From: Levilactobacillus acidifarinae DSM 19394 = JCM 15949 | GTDB lineage: Bacteria; Bacillota; Bacilli; Lactobacillales; Lactobacillaceae | Assembly (NCBI RefSeq): GCF_001434835.1 | Contig: NZ_AZDV01000006.1 | Span: 115,278-179,277, forward strand | Reading direction: 5' to 3' | DNA: 64,000 nt | Part shown: positions 32,519 through 40,248 of the stretch, one piece after another | Numbering within the stretch: the stretch's first letter is position 1 | Layout: every line of letters starts with the position of its first letter | The notes under the pieces: model-generated | Told to the model about the DNA's origin: nothing | Database searches by the model: none | Seen by the model: only the letters and a program-made list of their open reading frames with translations | Position numbers and translations under genes: made by a program

Positions 32519-33988
32519 TTACTTGATGTTACCTTTCAGCTTTCCGCCTTCCCAACGACCATGATCCAAGTCGTCAGCAATTTCAGCAAACCGCTTTTCG
32601 TCCAGCTTGTATAGGAAGCCAATGACAACGGCGGCAACTAACAGACAGAAGCCTGGGTAAAGCGTCATCGCAGCCTTGATACCCCGTAAGGCACCGGCAG
32701 TTTGATGAGCGTTAGCCACGTAACCGGTTAAGGCCAGAACCCCGGCACTAACCAAAGCGGCTAAGGATTGCGCAATCTTCCGGGAGAAGTTGAAAGCCGC
32801 GTACGTAATGGCTTCCTTCCGAGTCCCAGAACGCCATTCACCATAGTCAATGGCGTTGGAAACCATGGCCCAAGTAATCCCGTTAGGAATGGCTAAAGCC
32901 GTGTAACCGATGGTAACTAAGACGATGAAAGCGATGACATTTTGTGGCAAGAAGAAGTTCGCGATGTTAGCAACAGCCCCGATAACGAAGCTCCACATTG
33001 CAGTCCGCTTTTGTCCAAAGTGCTTAGTCAACGTAGGAATCATGAAGACCCCGACGATGGAGCAACCCATCATAATCGCGTTGATGATTGGCTGTAAACC
33101 AATGTTACCCAAGTTGTATTGTGCGTAGAACACCATCATTTGGTTGTTGGTGTTCATGGCGGAGATCGTGAACAACGTCATCAGAATCAAGGCACCTAAA
33201 GGACCGTTCTTGAAGATAACTTTGATGTAATCTTTGAACCCTTCCTTTTCGGCATCGGCACCGGTATTCCGGTGAACCTTAACGTTTTCACGCGTCCCGA
33301 AGTAACAAACAGCGAACATCAGGACCCCGATAACGGCGAAGACGGCGGCTGCCCAGAAGTAACCGTGTTCTTCTTTGACCCCGGTATTCCCGTTAGCGAT
33401 AATTCCCATCAAAGGAATGAACGCAACCCCGGCGATGAATTGGGCCCCAACGGAACCAACCTGCCGAGACGTTGCCATGAAACTCCGGTCTTGGGAGTTC
33501 CGGGACATAACGGATGCTAACGAACCATAAGGGTCGTTAGTGAATGAATAAACCAAACCCCAGATCATGTAAGCAGCGTATGCGTAGATGATCTTTTGCG
33601 TTCCACTCAGCCCACTAGGCATCGTGAAGGTAACGACTGTCATAATCCCGAGAATAATAGCTGAAATCATCATGACTGGTCGGAATTTACCAGCCTTACC
33701 GATCTTCTTCCGGTTATCAATTACCGAACCGGCGATTGGATCCATAAACGCATCGAAAATCTTAGTAAAGGCGAAGATTCCGGCAACCGCACCGGCACCA
33801 ATACCACACGCATCAATCCAGAACTTCGTCAGGTATGCTTGACCTAAGTCAAACATGAACCCGTTACCGAAGTCCCCAAACCCGTAAGCAATCTTTTGGC
33901 TCATTGGGATGTGACGAGATGAGTCATTAATCATTTCGCCTTTGGGTTCTTCAGTCTCTGGATGGGGACTAGTTACTGCCTCGCTCAT
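32519..33988 (-). CDS. GPH-family hexuronide/hexuronate:cation symporter
   Basis: A 489-residue, 12-helix transporter of the glycoside-pentoside-hexuronide family. It opens with MSQKIAYGFGDFGNGFMFDL (about residue 28) and has the FDAFMDPIAGSVIDNRKK motif, VYSFTNDPYGSLASVMS and YTALAIPNGITWAMVSNAIDY. An acidic N-terminal extension (EAVTSPHPETEEPKGE) precedes the first helix. First gene of the operon with uxaE and uxaC, so it probably imports galacturonate, glucuronate or short uronides. AAGGAGG precedes the ATG at 33988. Its upstream region carries a cre box and operator-like motifs. Confidence 0.85.
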   Translation of the reverse strand: MSEAVTSPHPETEEPKGEMINDSSRHIPMSQKIAYGFGDFGNGFMFDLGQAYLTKFWIDACGIGAGAVAGIFAFTKIFDAFMDPIAGSVIDNRKKIGKAGKFRPVMMISAIILGIMTVVTFTMPSGLSGTQKIIYAYAAYMIWGLVYSFTNDPYGSLASVMSRNSQDRSFMATSRQVGSVGAQFIAGVAFIPLMGIIANGNTGVKEEHGYFWAAAVFAVIGVLMFAVCYFGTRENVKVHRNTGADAEKEGFKDYIKVIFKNGPLGALILMTLFTISAMNTNNQMMVFYAQYNLGNIGLQPIINAIMMGCSIVGVFMIPTLTKHFGQKRTAMWSFVIGAVANIANFFLPQNVIAFIVLVTIGYTALAIPNGITWAMVSNAIDYGEWRSGTRKEAITYAAFNFSRKIAQSLAALVSAGVLALTGYVANAHQTAGALRGIKAAMTLYPGFCLLVAAVVIGFLYKLDEKRFAEIADDLDHGRWEGGKLKGNIK

Positions 33989-34045
33989 GAGAGCACCTCC
34001 TTGAATTATCCATCGCGGGGTGGAGAAATCGGTTTCATTCCTCAA

Positions 34046-34059
34046 TACACACGTTAACA
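34046..34059. promoter_or_regulatory. LacI-type operator near the uxuT start
   Basis: TACACACGTTAACA shares the ACACGTTAACA core with the 34195 site. Nine bases away lies TGGTA-TG-TACCA (34068-34079), a 5-bp-arm palindrome that could be read by a FadR-type GntR protein. Confidence 0.45.
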
Positions 34060-34149
34060 CAAATCTTTGGTATGTACCACCTGAAATCTAAATCTTTACC
34101 CTGAGATTTCATTAGCAGCTAACTCTTAAAAGCTATGTTTTATCGCTTT

Positions 34150-34163
34150 CGTAAGCGCTTTCT
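34150..34163. promoter_or_regulatory. cre box upstream of the uxuT operon
   Basis: On the minus strand AGAAAGCGCTTACG fits the cre consensus; about 160 bp before the start codon. Confidence 0.55.
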
Positions 34164-34194
34164 ATCTAACAAAGCTTATCTTATCACAAATTCT

Positions 34195-34208
34195 TGCACA
34201 CGTTAACA
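34195..34208. promoter_or_regulatory. LacI-type operator upstream of the uxuT operon
   Basis: TGCACACGTTAACA; 11 of 14 bases match the operator at 26548. A half site ATATATCAG (34233-34241) of the other motif is 25 bp away. Confidence 0.45.
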
Positions 34209-34349
34209 TTAATTTGCAAAAAACTAAAACAAATATATCAGTTCGCTTGTTCAAAAGTGAGGTAAATGCCGGCCTCCCGCCAAAAAAGTCTCACAAATTT
34301 AATTGAATAAATTTTGATTTTTTTAAATTAATCAGGCGTATCCGCCGAC

Positions 34350-34380
34350 AAAAAAAGACCGCCTCATCGGTCGGTCTCTT
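34350..34380 (-). terminator. Terminator of the LacI gene
   Basis: On the minus strand AAGAGACCG pairs with CGGTCTTTT and a seven-T run follows, 20 nt after the stop. Confidence 0.8.
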
Positions 34381-34400
34381 GAGTTTAAGTTTTTTGGGGG

Positions 34401-35408
34401 TTATTTCCGCAAATCTTTGACGGAATCGCGGACGATGAGCGTTGGTTCCACAATCTTCTTCACCGGGGCCATGGCGGGGTCACTGAGTAACTCCGTTAAC
34501 GCACTGACGCCCTCTTGCACGATGTTGTCGGTGGGTTTGCGAACCGTGGTCAGCCGTGGGACCAAATACTTCGAGTAGTTCATGTCGTCGTACCCGATGA
34601 TCGAGATATCGGCTGGCACCTTGTAGCCCAAATCCTGACAGGCTCGCACGGCCCCGGTGGCCATATCATCGTTGGTGGCGAAGATACACGTCGGCGTTTC
34701 GGACGCACTCAGAATATCACGCATGGCCTGATAGCCACTCTCGGGCAGGTAATTCCCCTGCCGTTGCCACTCCGGTCGAGTTTCGGCGCCGTTCTCACGA
34801 ATCACGTCGGTGAACCCCCGTTGCCGGTCCCCCGCAGACACGAAGCTTTCCGCCCCACCAATCAGGCCAAACTTACGGTGCCCCATCCGAACGGCGTATT
34901 CCAAAATCTTTTTGGCGCCCAGATAATCATTGGTCGAAAAGTTCGACACGTCATCGCGATCAATCTTTCGGTTCAAGACCACGATGGGGAGCCGCCGCTT
35001 GATCAGCGTGGCGATGAAGGGATCATCCTTCTTCGACTGACTCACCACGATGGCACCATCGAATTGGTGGCGCGAGACGTTGCCACTGGCGCTAAGCGAC
35101 TCCACGCTGTCTAAGGATAGTGAGTACCCCTTAGGGAGAAAGTCGCGGGCCCGCTTGATCACATCCACTAAGAAACTGGGTGAGGTCCCCGTGTCGAGGT
35201 CAGAAAAGAACACGCCAATCAAAAATGAGCGTTGCTCCACGAGCCCCTTGGCGTTTAAGTTCGGCACGTACCCGAGCTCATCGGCCAGTTGCCGAATCTT
35301 TTTTTTGGTTGCCGCTTTGACCAACGGACTATCATTCAACGCCCGCGACACCGTGGTGTGCGAAACGTTGGCCCGTTGGGCAATTGTTCTAATCGTGACT
35401 TCTTCCAT
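34401..35408 (-). CDS. LacI-family regulator of the uronate locus
   Basis: A 335-residue transcription factor. The N-terminal helix-turn-helix and hinge (TIRTIAQRANVSHTTVSRAL, then residues to about 58) are of the LacI/GalR kind. The periplasmic-binding-like effector domain follows (FLIGVFFSDLDTGTSPSFLV, GLIGGAESFVSAGDRQRGF, CIFATNDDMATGAVRACQD). Its position between the uptake/isomerase operon and the gntR-uxuA-kdgK operon suggests that it senses a uronate-pathway metabolite and binds the ACGTTAACA-type operators; both are inference. GGGAGG precedes the ATG. Monocistronic. Confidence 0.85.
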   Translation of the reverse strand: MEEVTIRTIAQRANVSHTTVSRALNDSPLVKAATKKKIRQLADELGYVPNLNAKGLVEQRSFLIGVFFSDLDTGTSPSFLVDVIKRARDFLPKGYSLSLDSVESLSASGNVSRHQFDGAIVVSQSKKDDPFIATLIKRRLPIVVLNRKIDRDDVSNFSTNDYLGAKKILEYAVRMGHRKFGLIGGAESFVSAGDRQRGFTDVIRENGAETRPEWQRQGNYLPESGYQAMRDILSASETPTCIFATNDDMATGAVRACQDLGYKVPADISIIGYDDMNYSKYLVPRLTTVRKPTDNIVQEGVSALTELLSDPAMAPVKKIVEPTLIVRDSVKDLRK

Positions 35409-35880
35409 TTTGGTTCCCTCCCAAAGCCGATTTTTCTCGGTTCGTAACGTTTTTTATGAGTTTAGATGCTGTCATTAAGCTAACTAGTCCCGCCGGCTCT
35501 TAGCGTCTTGGCTTAACGGCATCGTTGATACCCGGTCGCTTTAACCGTTCCCCGCGGCTCTGCAATCACTCACTTATCCGTTAAGGACTCCCAAGAACTG
35601 CTATATCAGTCGCTTTGTTTGGACCTAACTAGTCGCAATTATCACCGCATCACTAATCATTCGCTTAACAATCGTTATCTAACAGAATAGGCTAACTGGC
35701 TAATAAAAGCAAAAAAGTTATTCCTAAAACTTACAGAAACAAGTAGTCGCAGCTTATTGATACGGACAACACTTGTTTCTTATGATTTATACGTATCAAT
35801 ATTCTGCTATGTTCAAGCGACCAAAAAAGGAACCTCGCTCCGGTCCAGTCACTGGGGACCAGTGGCCGCAAGCCAGCTTC
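35409..35880. other. 472-bp intergenic control region
   Basis: Contains ACTGCTATATCAGT (35597-35610) of the GntR-like motif and a 9-bp inverted repeat ATTGATACG...CGTATCAAT with a 27-nt spacer (about 35756-35800). A weak T-run hairpin (about 35822-35862) lies downstream of kdgK on the minus strand. No gene was found. Confidence 0.5.
35597..35610. promoter_or_regulatory. GntR-like operator motif
   Basis: ACTGCTATATCAGT, one change from the palindrome ACTGATATATCAGT. It is one of seven related sites within the uronate island. Confidence 0.5.
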
Positions 35881-36843
35881 CTAATTTTGGGTTGGGTGTT
35901 CCTGATAGAACGTTTTTAGTTGTTCTGGCGTCGGGTACCCATCGTTATCGCCCATGACCTGCACCGCCATGGCCCCAATCGCACAGGCGCGGCGGAGGGC
36001 CTGTTCCAGCGACAGTTTCTCTTGTAAGGCCGAGATCAGCCCTACGGCAAAACCATCCCCCGCGCCAACCGTGTCGACCACGGGTGCCACGTGAAAGCCG
36101 GGCACCCACAGTTTCTCACCGGTCGCGCGTTGGGCGAAGGCCCCCTGCGCTCCCAGCTTGACCACCACCAATTGGGTGACCTCGCTTTGGTGCAGGTAAA
36201 AGTCCGCAATGGCTTCCGGGTCCCGTGAGCCGGTCAGCGTCTCGCCCTCGCCTAAACCAGGCAAGACCACCGTGGCCGTCTGAGCCAACTGGTTGGTCAC
36301 CCGGACCATCTCGGCGGTCGAGGACCACAAAGTTGGACGCAAGTTCGGGTCAAAGGTTACCGGAATGTTGTGCTGCAACAGCTCGCGGTTCAATTGGCGG
36401 TACACCGCCAGACTCTCCGCGGACAGCGCCGCAAAGATGCCGGACAGGTGAGCTAATTGAACCTGAGTTAAATCGACACCGCGCAAATCGTTCAAATCAT
36501 AGTGAGCCGCTGCCGACCCGCGCCGGAAGTAGTAGACCGCCGGATCGCCGTGATCCACGTTTTGCTTGAGGTAAAAACCAGTCGGGTAGGCCGCCTTGGT
36601 CACCAGGTTGGTGACCCCCACGTGGTTGCGGCGCATCTCGGCTTGGAGGTAGGCGCCGAACGGATCCTGCCCCACCGCCGACACGTATTCGGTTGCGTGC
36701 CACAATCGGGCTAACCCCAAGGCCACGTTCAACTCAGCCCCGGCCGAAAACTTCTGGAAGTTCGCAGCCTCTGCCAGGCTAACGTTGGTCTCTTGGGCCT
36801 TAAACACCACCATGGGCTCGCCAATCGTTAGAATCGTTCCCAC
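35881..36843 (-). CDS. kdgK: 2-keto-3-deoxygluconate kinase (PfkB family)
   Basis: A 320-residue cytoplasmic sugar kinase that makes 2-keto-3-deoxy-6-phosphogluconate. PfkB features are the N-terminal GAELNVALGLARL, YFRRGSAAAHY, VTFDPNLRPTLW and the catalytic DTVGAGDGFAVGLISAL with its Asp as base. It is the last gene of the gntR-uxuA-kdgK operon, 11 nt after uxuA, with GGAGGTGG before the ATG. The next step, KDPG aldolase, is not in the window. Confidence 0.9.
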   Translation of the reverse strand: MGTILTIGEPMVVFKAQETNVSLAEAANFQKFSAGAELNVALGLARLWHATEYVSAVGQDPFGAYLQAEMRRNHVGVTNLVTKAAYPTGFYLKQNVDHGDPAVYYFRRGSAAAHYDLNDLRGVDLTQVQLAHLSGIFAALSAESLAVYRQLNRELLQHNIPVTFDPNLRPTLWSSTAEMVRVTNQLAQTATVVLPGLGEGETLTGSRDPEAIADFYLHQSEVTQLVVVKLGAQGAFAQRATGEKLWVPGFHVAPVVDTVGAGDGFAVGLISALQEKLSLEQALRRACAIGAMAVQVMGDNDGYPTPEQLKTFYQEHPTQN

Positions 36844-36854
36844 GTTACCACCTC

Positions 36855-37925
36855 CTACTTGGTCTTGCTAATCGCTTCCCACAGGCCGTTGAGGTAGGCA
36901 ATCCCTAAAGCCCGGTCGTACAGACCGTAGCCGGGACGCCCCTGTTCCCCCCAGATATCCCGCCCGTGGTCGGGCCGAATAATGCCGTCAAAGCCGGTAT
37001 CGTGTAAGGCCTGCATGATGGCAAACATATCTAGCGAGCCATCCTTTGACAGGTGGCCGGACTCGTGAAAGTCTTGATGATGCCCTAAATGCTTGATGTT
37101 CCGGGCGTGGACGAACGGCACGCGACCCGTGGGCACGAACTCACGGATAATCGCCGGCACGTCGTTGTCGGGGTTCTCCCCCAGACTGCCCGTGCAAATG
37201 GTAAAGCCGTTCATCGGTGACGGGTTCAAGGCCACGATGGCCCGCATGTCAGCCGCGTTCTTGTAAATCCGGGGCAACCCAAAGATCGGCATCGGCGGAT
37301 CGTCCGGGTGCATCGCCATCTGGACGTGACACTCCTCGCACACCGGGATAATGGCGTCCAAGAAGTATTTCAGATTAGCCGCTAACTGGGCCTCATCCAC
37401 GTCGGCGTAGGCGGCAAACAACCGTTGCACTTCGGCTAACCGGTCGGGTTCCCAACCGGGCAACACGTAGCCGTTCGCCTGGCTCTGCACGTCGTGAATG
37501 ATCTTTTCGGGTGCCTTTTGGGTGTACTGTTCTTCGAAGGCCAACGCCGTGGAGCCATCCGCCAACGGGTAGTGGAGGTTGGTCCGCACCCAGTCGAAGA
37601 TCGGCATGAAGTTGTAACAGATGGTGGTCACACCGGCTTGGGCCAAATGCCGAATGGTTTCTTGGTAATTCGCGATGTACTGGTCCCGACTGGGCAACCC
37701 AATCTTAATGTCGTCGTGAATGTTCACCGATTCCACCGTGGTCAATTTCAAGCCAGCAGCCTCTACCTGGTGCTTCAGGTCCAGAATCTTGTCGAGCGGC
37801 CAAACGTCGCCTACCGGAATATCGAATAACGCCCCCACCACTTGGGTGACGTTGGGAATTTGGCGAATGTTCGCCAGGGAAACGGCATCGTCTTGTTGAC
37901 CATACCACCGGAATCCCATCTCCAT
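36855..37925 (-). CDS. uxuA: Mannonate dehydratase
   Basis: A 356-residue enzyme dehydrating D-mannonate to 2-keto-3-deoxygluconate in the cytoplasm. UxuA features are the N-terminal MEMGFRWYGQQDDAVSLANI, LTTVESVNIHDDIKIG, the metal-site regions MAMHPDDPP and FTICTGSLGENPDND, and VPFVHARNIKHLGHHQDFHE and IIRPDHGRDIWGEQGRPGYG. It sits between a FadR-type regulator (14 nt upstream) and kdgK (11 nt downstream) in one operon. GAGGAGG precedes the ATG. Confidence 0.96.
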   Translation of the reverse strand: MEMGFRWYGQQDDAVSLANIRQIPNVTQVVGALFDIPVGDVWPLDKILDLKHQVEAAGLKLTTVESVNIHDDIKIGLPSRDQYIANYQETIRHLAQAGVTTICYNFMPIFDWVRTNLHYPLADGSTALAFEEQYTQKAPEKIIHDVQSQANGYVLPGWEPDRLAEVQRLFAAYADVDEAQLAANLKYFLDAIIPVCEECHVQMAMHPDDPPMPIFGLPRIYKNAADMRAIVALNPSPMNGFTICTGSLGENPDNDVPAIIREFVPTGRVPFVHARNIKHLGHHQDFHESGHLSKDGSLDMFAIMQALHDTGFDGIIRPDHGRDIWGEQGRPGYGLYDRALGIAYLNGLWEAISKTK

Positions 37926-37939
37926 GTTTGCGACCTCCT

Positions 37940-38704
37940 CTAATCGTGATCCATTGTTGTTTGTGCTAGGATGCCCCGCACATCCAGAGTTCCCGGTTCG
38001 TGAGCCGGGACGTCGGCTGAGGTTAAGTCCTCGGGCCGGACGTTCATGAAATAGTCGGGGAATTTGTTGAGCAGGTACTTCCGTTCACTCAACATCAAGC
38101 GTAGATGCTTAGTGATGCTGTAACGTACGTCGTCGAGTTCGTGACGACGGACCGCATCCAAGATGCCTTGATGTTGATCTAACAGCGTCTGCCAATCCAA
38201 GTTGGTCACCTTCAAACGCATCCACCGGAACCGGTTCAGGTGCATGTTTAGGGTCTGTAACCAATTCCACACGGCTTCGCGGTCTGCGGCTTGGTAGAAG
38301 GTCTTATGAAAGGCTTCGTCTAAATCAAAGAAGGCGTCGGGATCGCCTTGCTGGGCCACCACCACCTGGTTGGCCAGGTTCTGTTGAAGCTTGCGGTACC
38401 AGTCATCGTTCATCTTACTGGTGGCTTCCAGCATGATCTCGACTTCCAAAATTTGACGGACAAACCGGGCATTGTTAGCCATTGCCATGTCAATCCGCGA
38501 AACGTAGGTCCCACTTTGCGGCACCACGTCAATCAGTCCGTCCCGTTCCACCCGGATCACGGCTTCTCGTACGGGTGTCCGACCGATACCGAGTTCGTCG
38601 GAAATCACCTTTTCAGAAATTTTTTGTCCGGGGGTGTACTTATTGTGCATAATTCGGTAACGAAGTTGGCTGTACGCTTCGCTCCGCATGTTTTTTAATT
38701 GCAT
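37940..38704 (-). CDS. GntR-family regulator, FadR/FCD subfamily (UxuR/ExuR-like)
   Basis: A 254-residue transcription factor. The winged helix (about 5-75) carries GQKISEKVISDELGIGRTPVREAVIRVERDGLIDVVPQSGTYVS in GntR pattern. The helical FCD effector domain (about 85-230) includes DLDEAFHKTF, the metal/effector-site His-Asp arrangement, and a later LRLMLSERKYL. It heads the gntR-uxuA-kdgK operon. Regulators of this subfamily in uronate loci respond to fructuronate or related acids. The recurring CTGATATATCAG motif has the form expected for FadR-type operators, and this protein is the best candidate reader; that is inference. Confidence 0.87.
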   Translation of the reverse strand: MQLKNMRSEAYSQLRYRIMHNKYTPGQKISEKVISDELGIGRTPVREAVIRVERDGLIDVVPQSGTYVSRIDMAMANNARFVRQILEVEIMLEATSKMNDDWYRKLQQNLANQVVVAQQGDPDAFFDLDEAFHKTFYQAADREAVWNWLQTLNMHLNRFRWMRLKVTNLDWQTLLDQHQGILDAVRRHELDDVRYSITKHLRLMLSERKYLLNKFPDYFMNVRPEDLTSADVPAHEPGTLDVRGILAQTTMDHD

Positions 38705-38919
38705 AGCGAATTAACCATCCTTTTTCCAGTTTTTCGTCTTCGTCTCTGTGCCCACACGCTTGCGATCTCGATGGTCGTCTTTCCCTTCAAGACGGCTCTA
38801 ACTCACCGACAGACGCCCGGGTCCTCTTAGTTTAACATAGTCCCCGTTGGTCTTTTTCAGTTCTCAGCGCTTACTGAGGCCCGTTATCTTATCACGTTTC
38901 TTCACAAGCATTTTTTCAA

Positions 38920-38948
38920 AAAAGGCAGTACCCAAAAGTACTGCCTTT
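38920..38948. terminator. Terminator of gnd
   Basis: AAAGGCAGTAC (38921-38931) and GTACTGCCTTT (38938-38948) form a perfect stem; the T run is on the minus strand. Confidence 0.85.
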
Positions 38949-38967
38949 CAGATGTTATTAACTTTAT

Positions 38968-39870
38968 TTAGGCTTTGTCGACCGCGTGGCCACCAAACCC
39001 ATTCCGGAGAGCGGAAACGACCTTACCCGTAAAGGTGTCGTCTTCCATCGAACGGTAACGCATCATTAAGGACAGCGCGATAACTGGCGTTGGCACTTGT
39101 TGGTCCATGGCTTCTTGCAAAGTCCACATACCTTCACCAGAACTGTGCATGGTTCCCTTGATTTCGTCCAGGTTAGCATCCTTGGAGAAGGCTTCTTGAG
39201 CCAATTCCATGAGCCATGACCGCACGACGGAACCAGAGTTCCACAGTAAGGCAACGGCTTCGTTGTCGTAGTTGAAATCACTGTGTTCCAGCACGTCAAA
39301 GCCTTCACCGATGGCTTCCATCATCCCGTATTCGATCCCGTTGTGGACCATCTTCAGGTAATGACCGGAACCAGCGGCACCGGTGTAAAGGTACCCGTTC
39401 GTTTGGGCGATGCCTTCGAAGATTGGCTTCAAAACGGCGTCAAAGGATTCCTTAGAAGTCCCACCGATCATGAAGTTCCCGTCGTGACGAGCGCCAGACT
39501 TCCCACCAGAAGTCCCACAGTCGAAGAAGTTGATGCCCTTAGCTTCGGCCTTTTCAGCGTCTTCCACGGAGTTCTTCCAGAAGGAGTTCCCCCCGTCAAC
39601 GATGTAGTCGCCGGCGTCTAACACATCGGTCAACGTCGCAATCGTGCTTTCGGTTGGCTTGCCGGCTGGTAACATCAGCCAAACAACTTTAGGCGAAGGT
39701 AACTTGCTTAGCAAGTCCTCCAATGACGTTGCGGCTTCGGCACCAAAGCCCGTTGCTGCGTTAACGAAGTCCTTGTTCAGGTCAAACCCAACGACCTCGG
39801 TGTCGTGGTCCATCATGTTTTGAGCTAAGTTCAAGCCCATCTTGCCTAATCCAACTAATCCAATTTTCAT
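38968..39870 (-). CDS. gnd: 6-phosphogluconate dehydrogenase, short (YqeC/GndA) type
   Basis: A 300-residue decarboxylating dehydrogenase, of the short class (full-length enzymes are about 470). It has the Rossmann motif GLVGLGKMGLNLAQNMM, VVWLMLPAG, IVDGGNSFWKNSVEDAE, the substrate-binding FDCGTSGGKSGARHG-like block and the catalytic HYLKMVHNGIEYGMM with its Lys and Asn. It oxidises 6-phosphogluconate to ribulose 5-phosphate, feeding the phosphoketolase route. A strong promoter with an inverted repeat lies at 39899-39956. It is next to gntK, which makes its substrate. Confidence 0.93.
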   Translation of the reverse strand: MKIGLVGLGKMGLNLAQNMMDHDTEVVGFDLNKDFVNAATGFGAEAATSLEDLLSKLPSPKVVWLMLPAGKPTESTIATLTDVLDAGDYIVDGGNSFWKNSVEDAEKAEAKGINFFDCGTSGGKSGARHDGNFMIGGTSKESFDAVLKPIFEGIAQTNGYLYTGAAGSGHYLKMVHNGIEYGMMEAIGEGFDVLEHSDFNYDNEAVALLWNSGSVVRSWLMELAQEAFSKDANLDEIKGTMHSSGEGMWTLQEAMDQQVPTPVIALSLMMRYRSMEDDTFTGKVVSALRNGFGGHAVDKA

Positions 39871-39898
39871 GCGTGTAATTTCCTCTCTCTCGGTAAAG

Positions 39899-39956
39899 TG
39901 ATAAGGGTCATTTTTTAAGTCGTCCTTATCATATTAAAAAAAGTTACATATTTCAA
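39899..39956 (-). promoter_or_regulatory. Promoter of gnd with overlapping inverted repeat
   Basis: TTGAAA (39956-39951), 17 bp, TATGAT (39933-39928) on the minus strand. TGATAAGG (39899-39906) and CCTTATCA (39924-39931) form an 8-bp inverted repeat with a 17-nt spacer that covers the -10 box and the start of the transcript. Confidence 0.55.
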
Positions 39957-40090
39957 GTAAAACTATGAAAAAGTGTTACATTTTACTGAATTGACCCGTT
40001 ATTAAACCAGCACAATCAACTGAACTCCCGTTCTACAACGGGTAATTTAACTAGCGTATTCAGTATTCAGCCCGGAGGCGAACAGGGGCT

Positions 40091-40240
40091 CAGCCGGTGA
40101 AATTATGGTAAGTCGGCGTTTTTCGCCGGCTTACCATAAGGCCAAGCTTTGAGACTGGCGGGTTTAGCAAGGCTCAAAGTTGTGCCCACTGGCGGTCCAA
40201 GTGTTCGTCCCTGAGCGCCGGAGGGCGACCAGTTTCATCC
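40091..40240. repeat. Dispersed structured repeat R2, copy a
   Basis: About 150 bp. It contains TTATGGTAAG...CTTACCATAA (hairpin 1), CTTTGAG...CTCAAAG (hairpin 2) and a third fold built from ACTGG...CCAGT with CCTGAGCGCCGGAGGG. It matches 43375-43516 over its length, and its last third recurs inverted at 61180-61219. It lies in the gnd-gntK spacer. Confidence 0.8.
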
Positions 40241-40248
40241 AACGAAAT

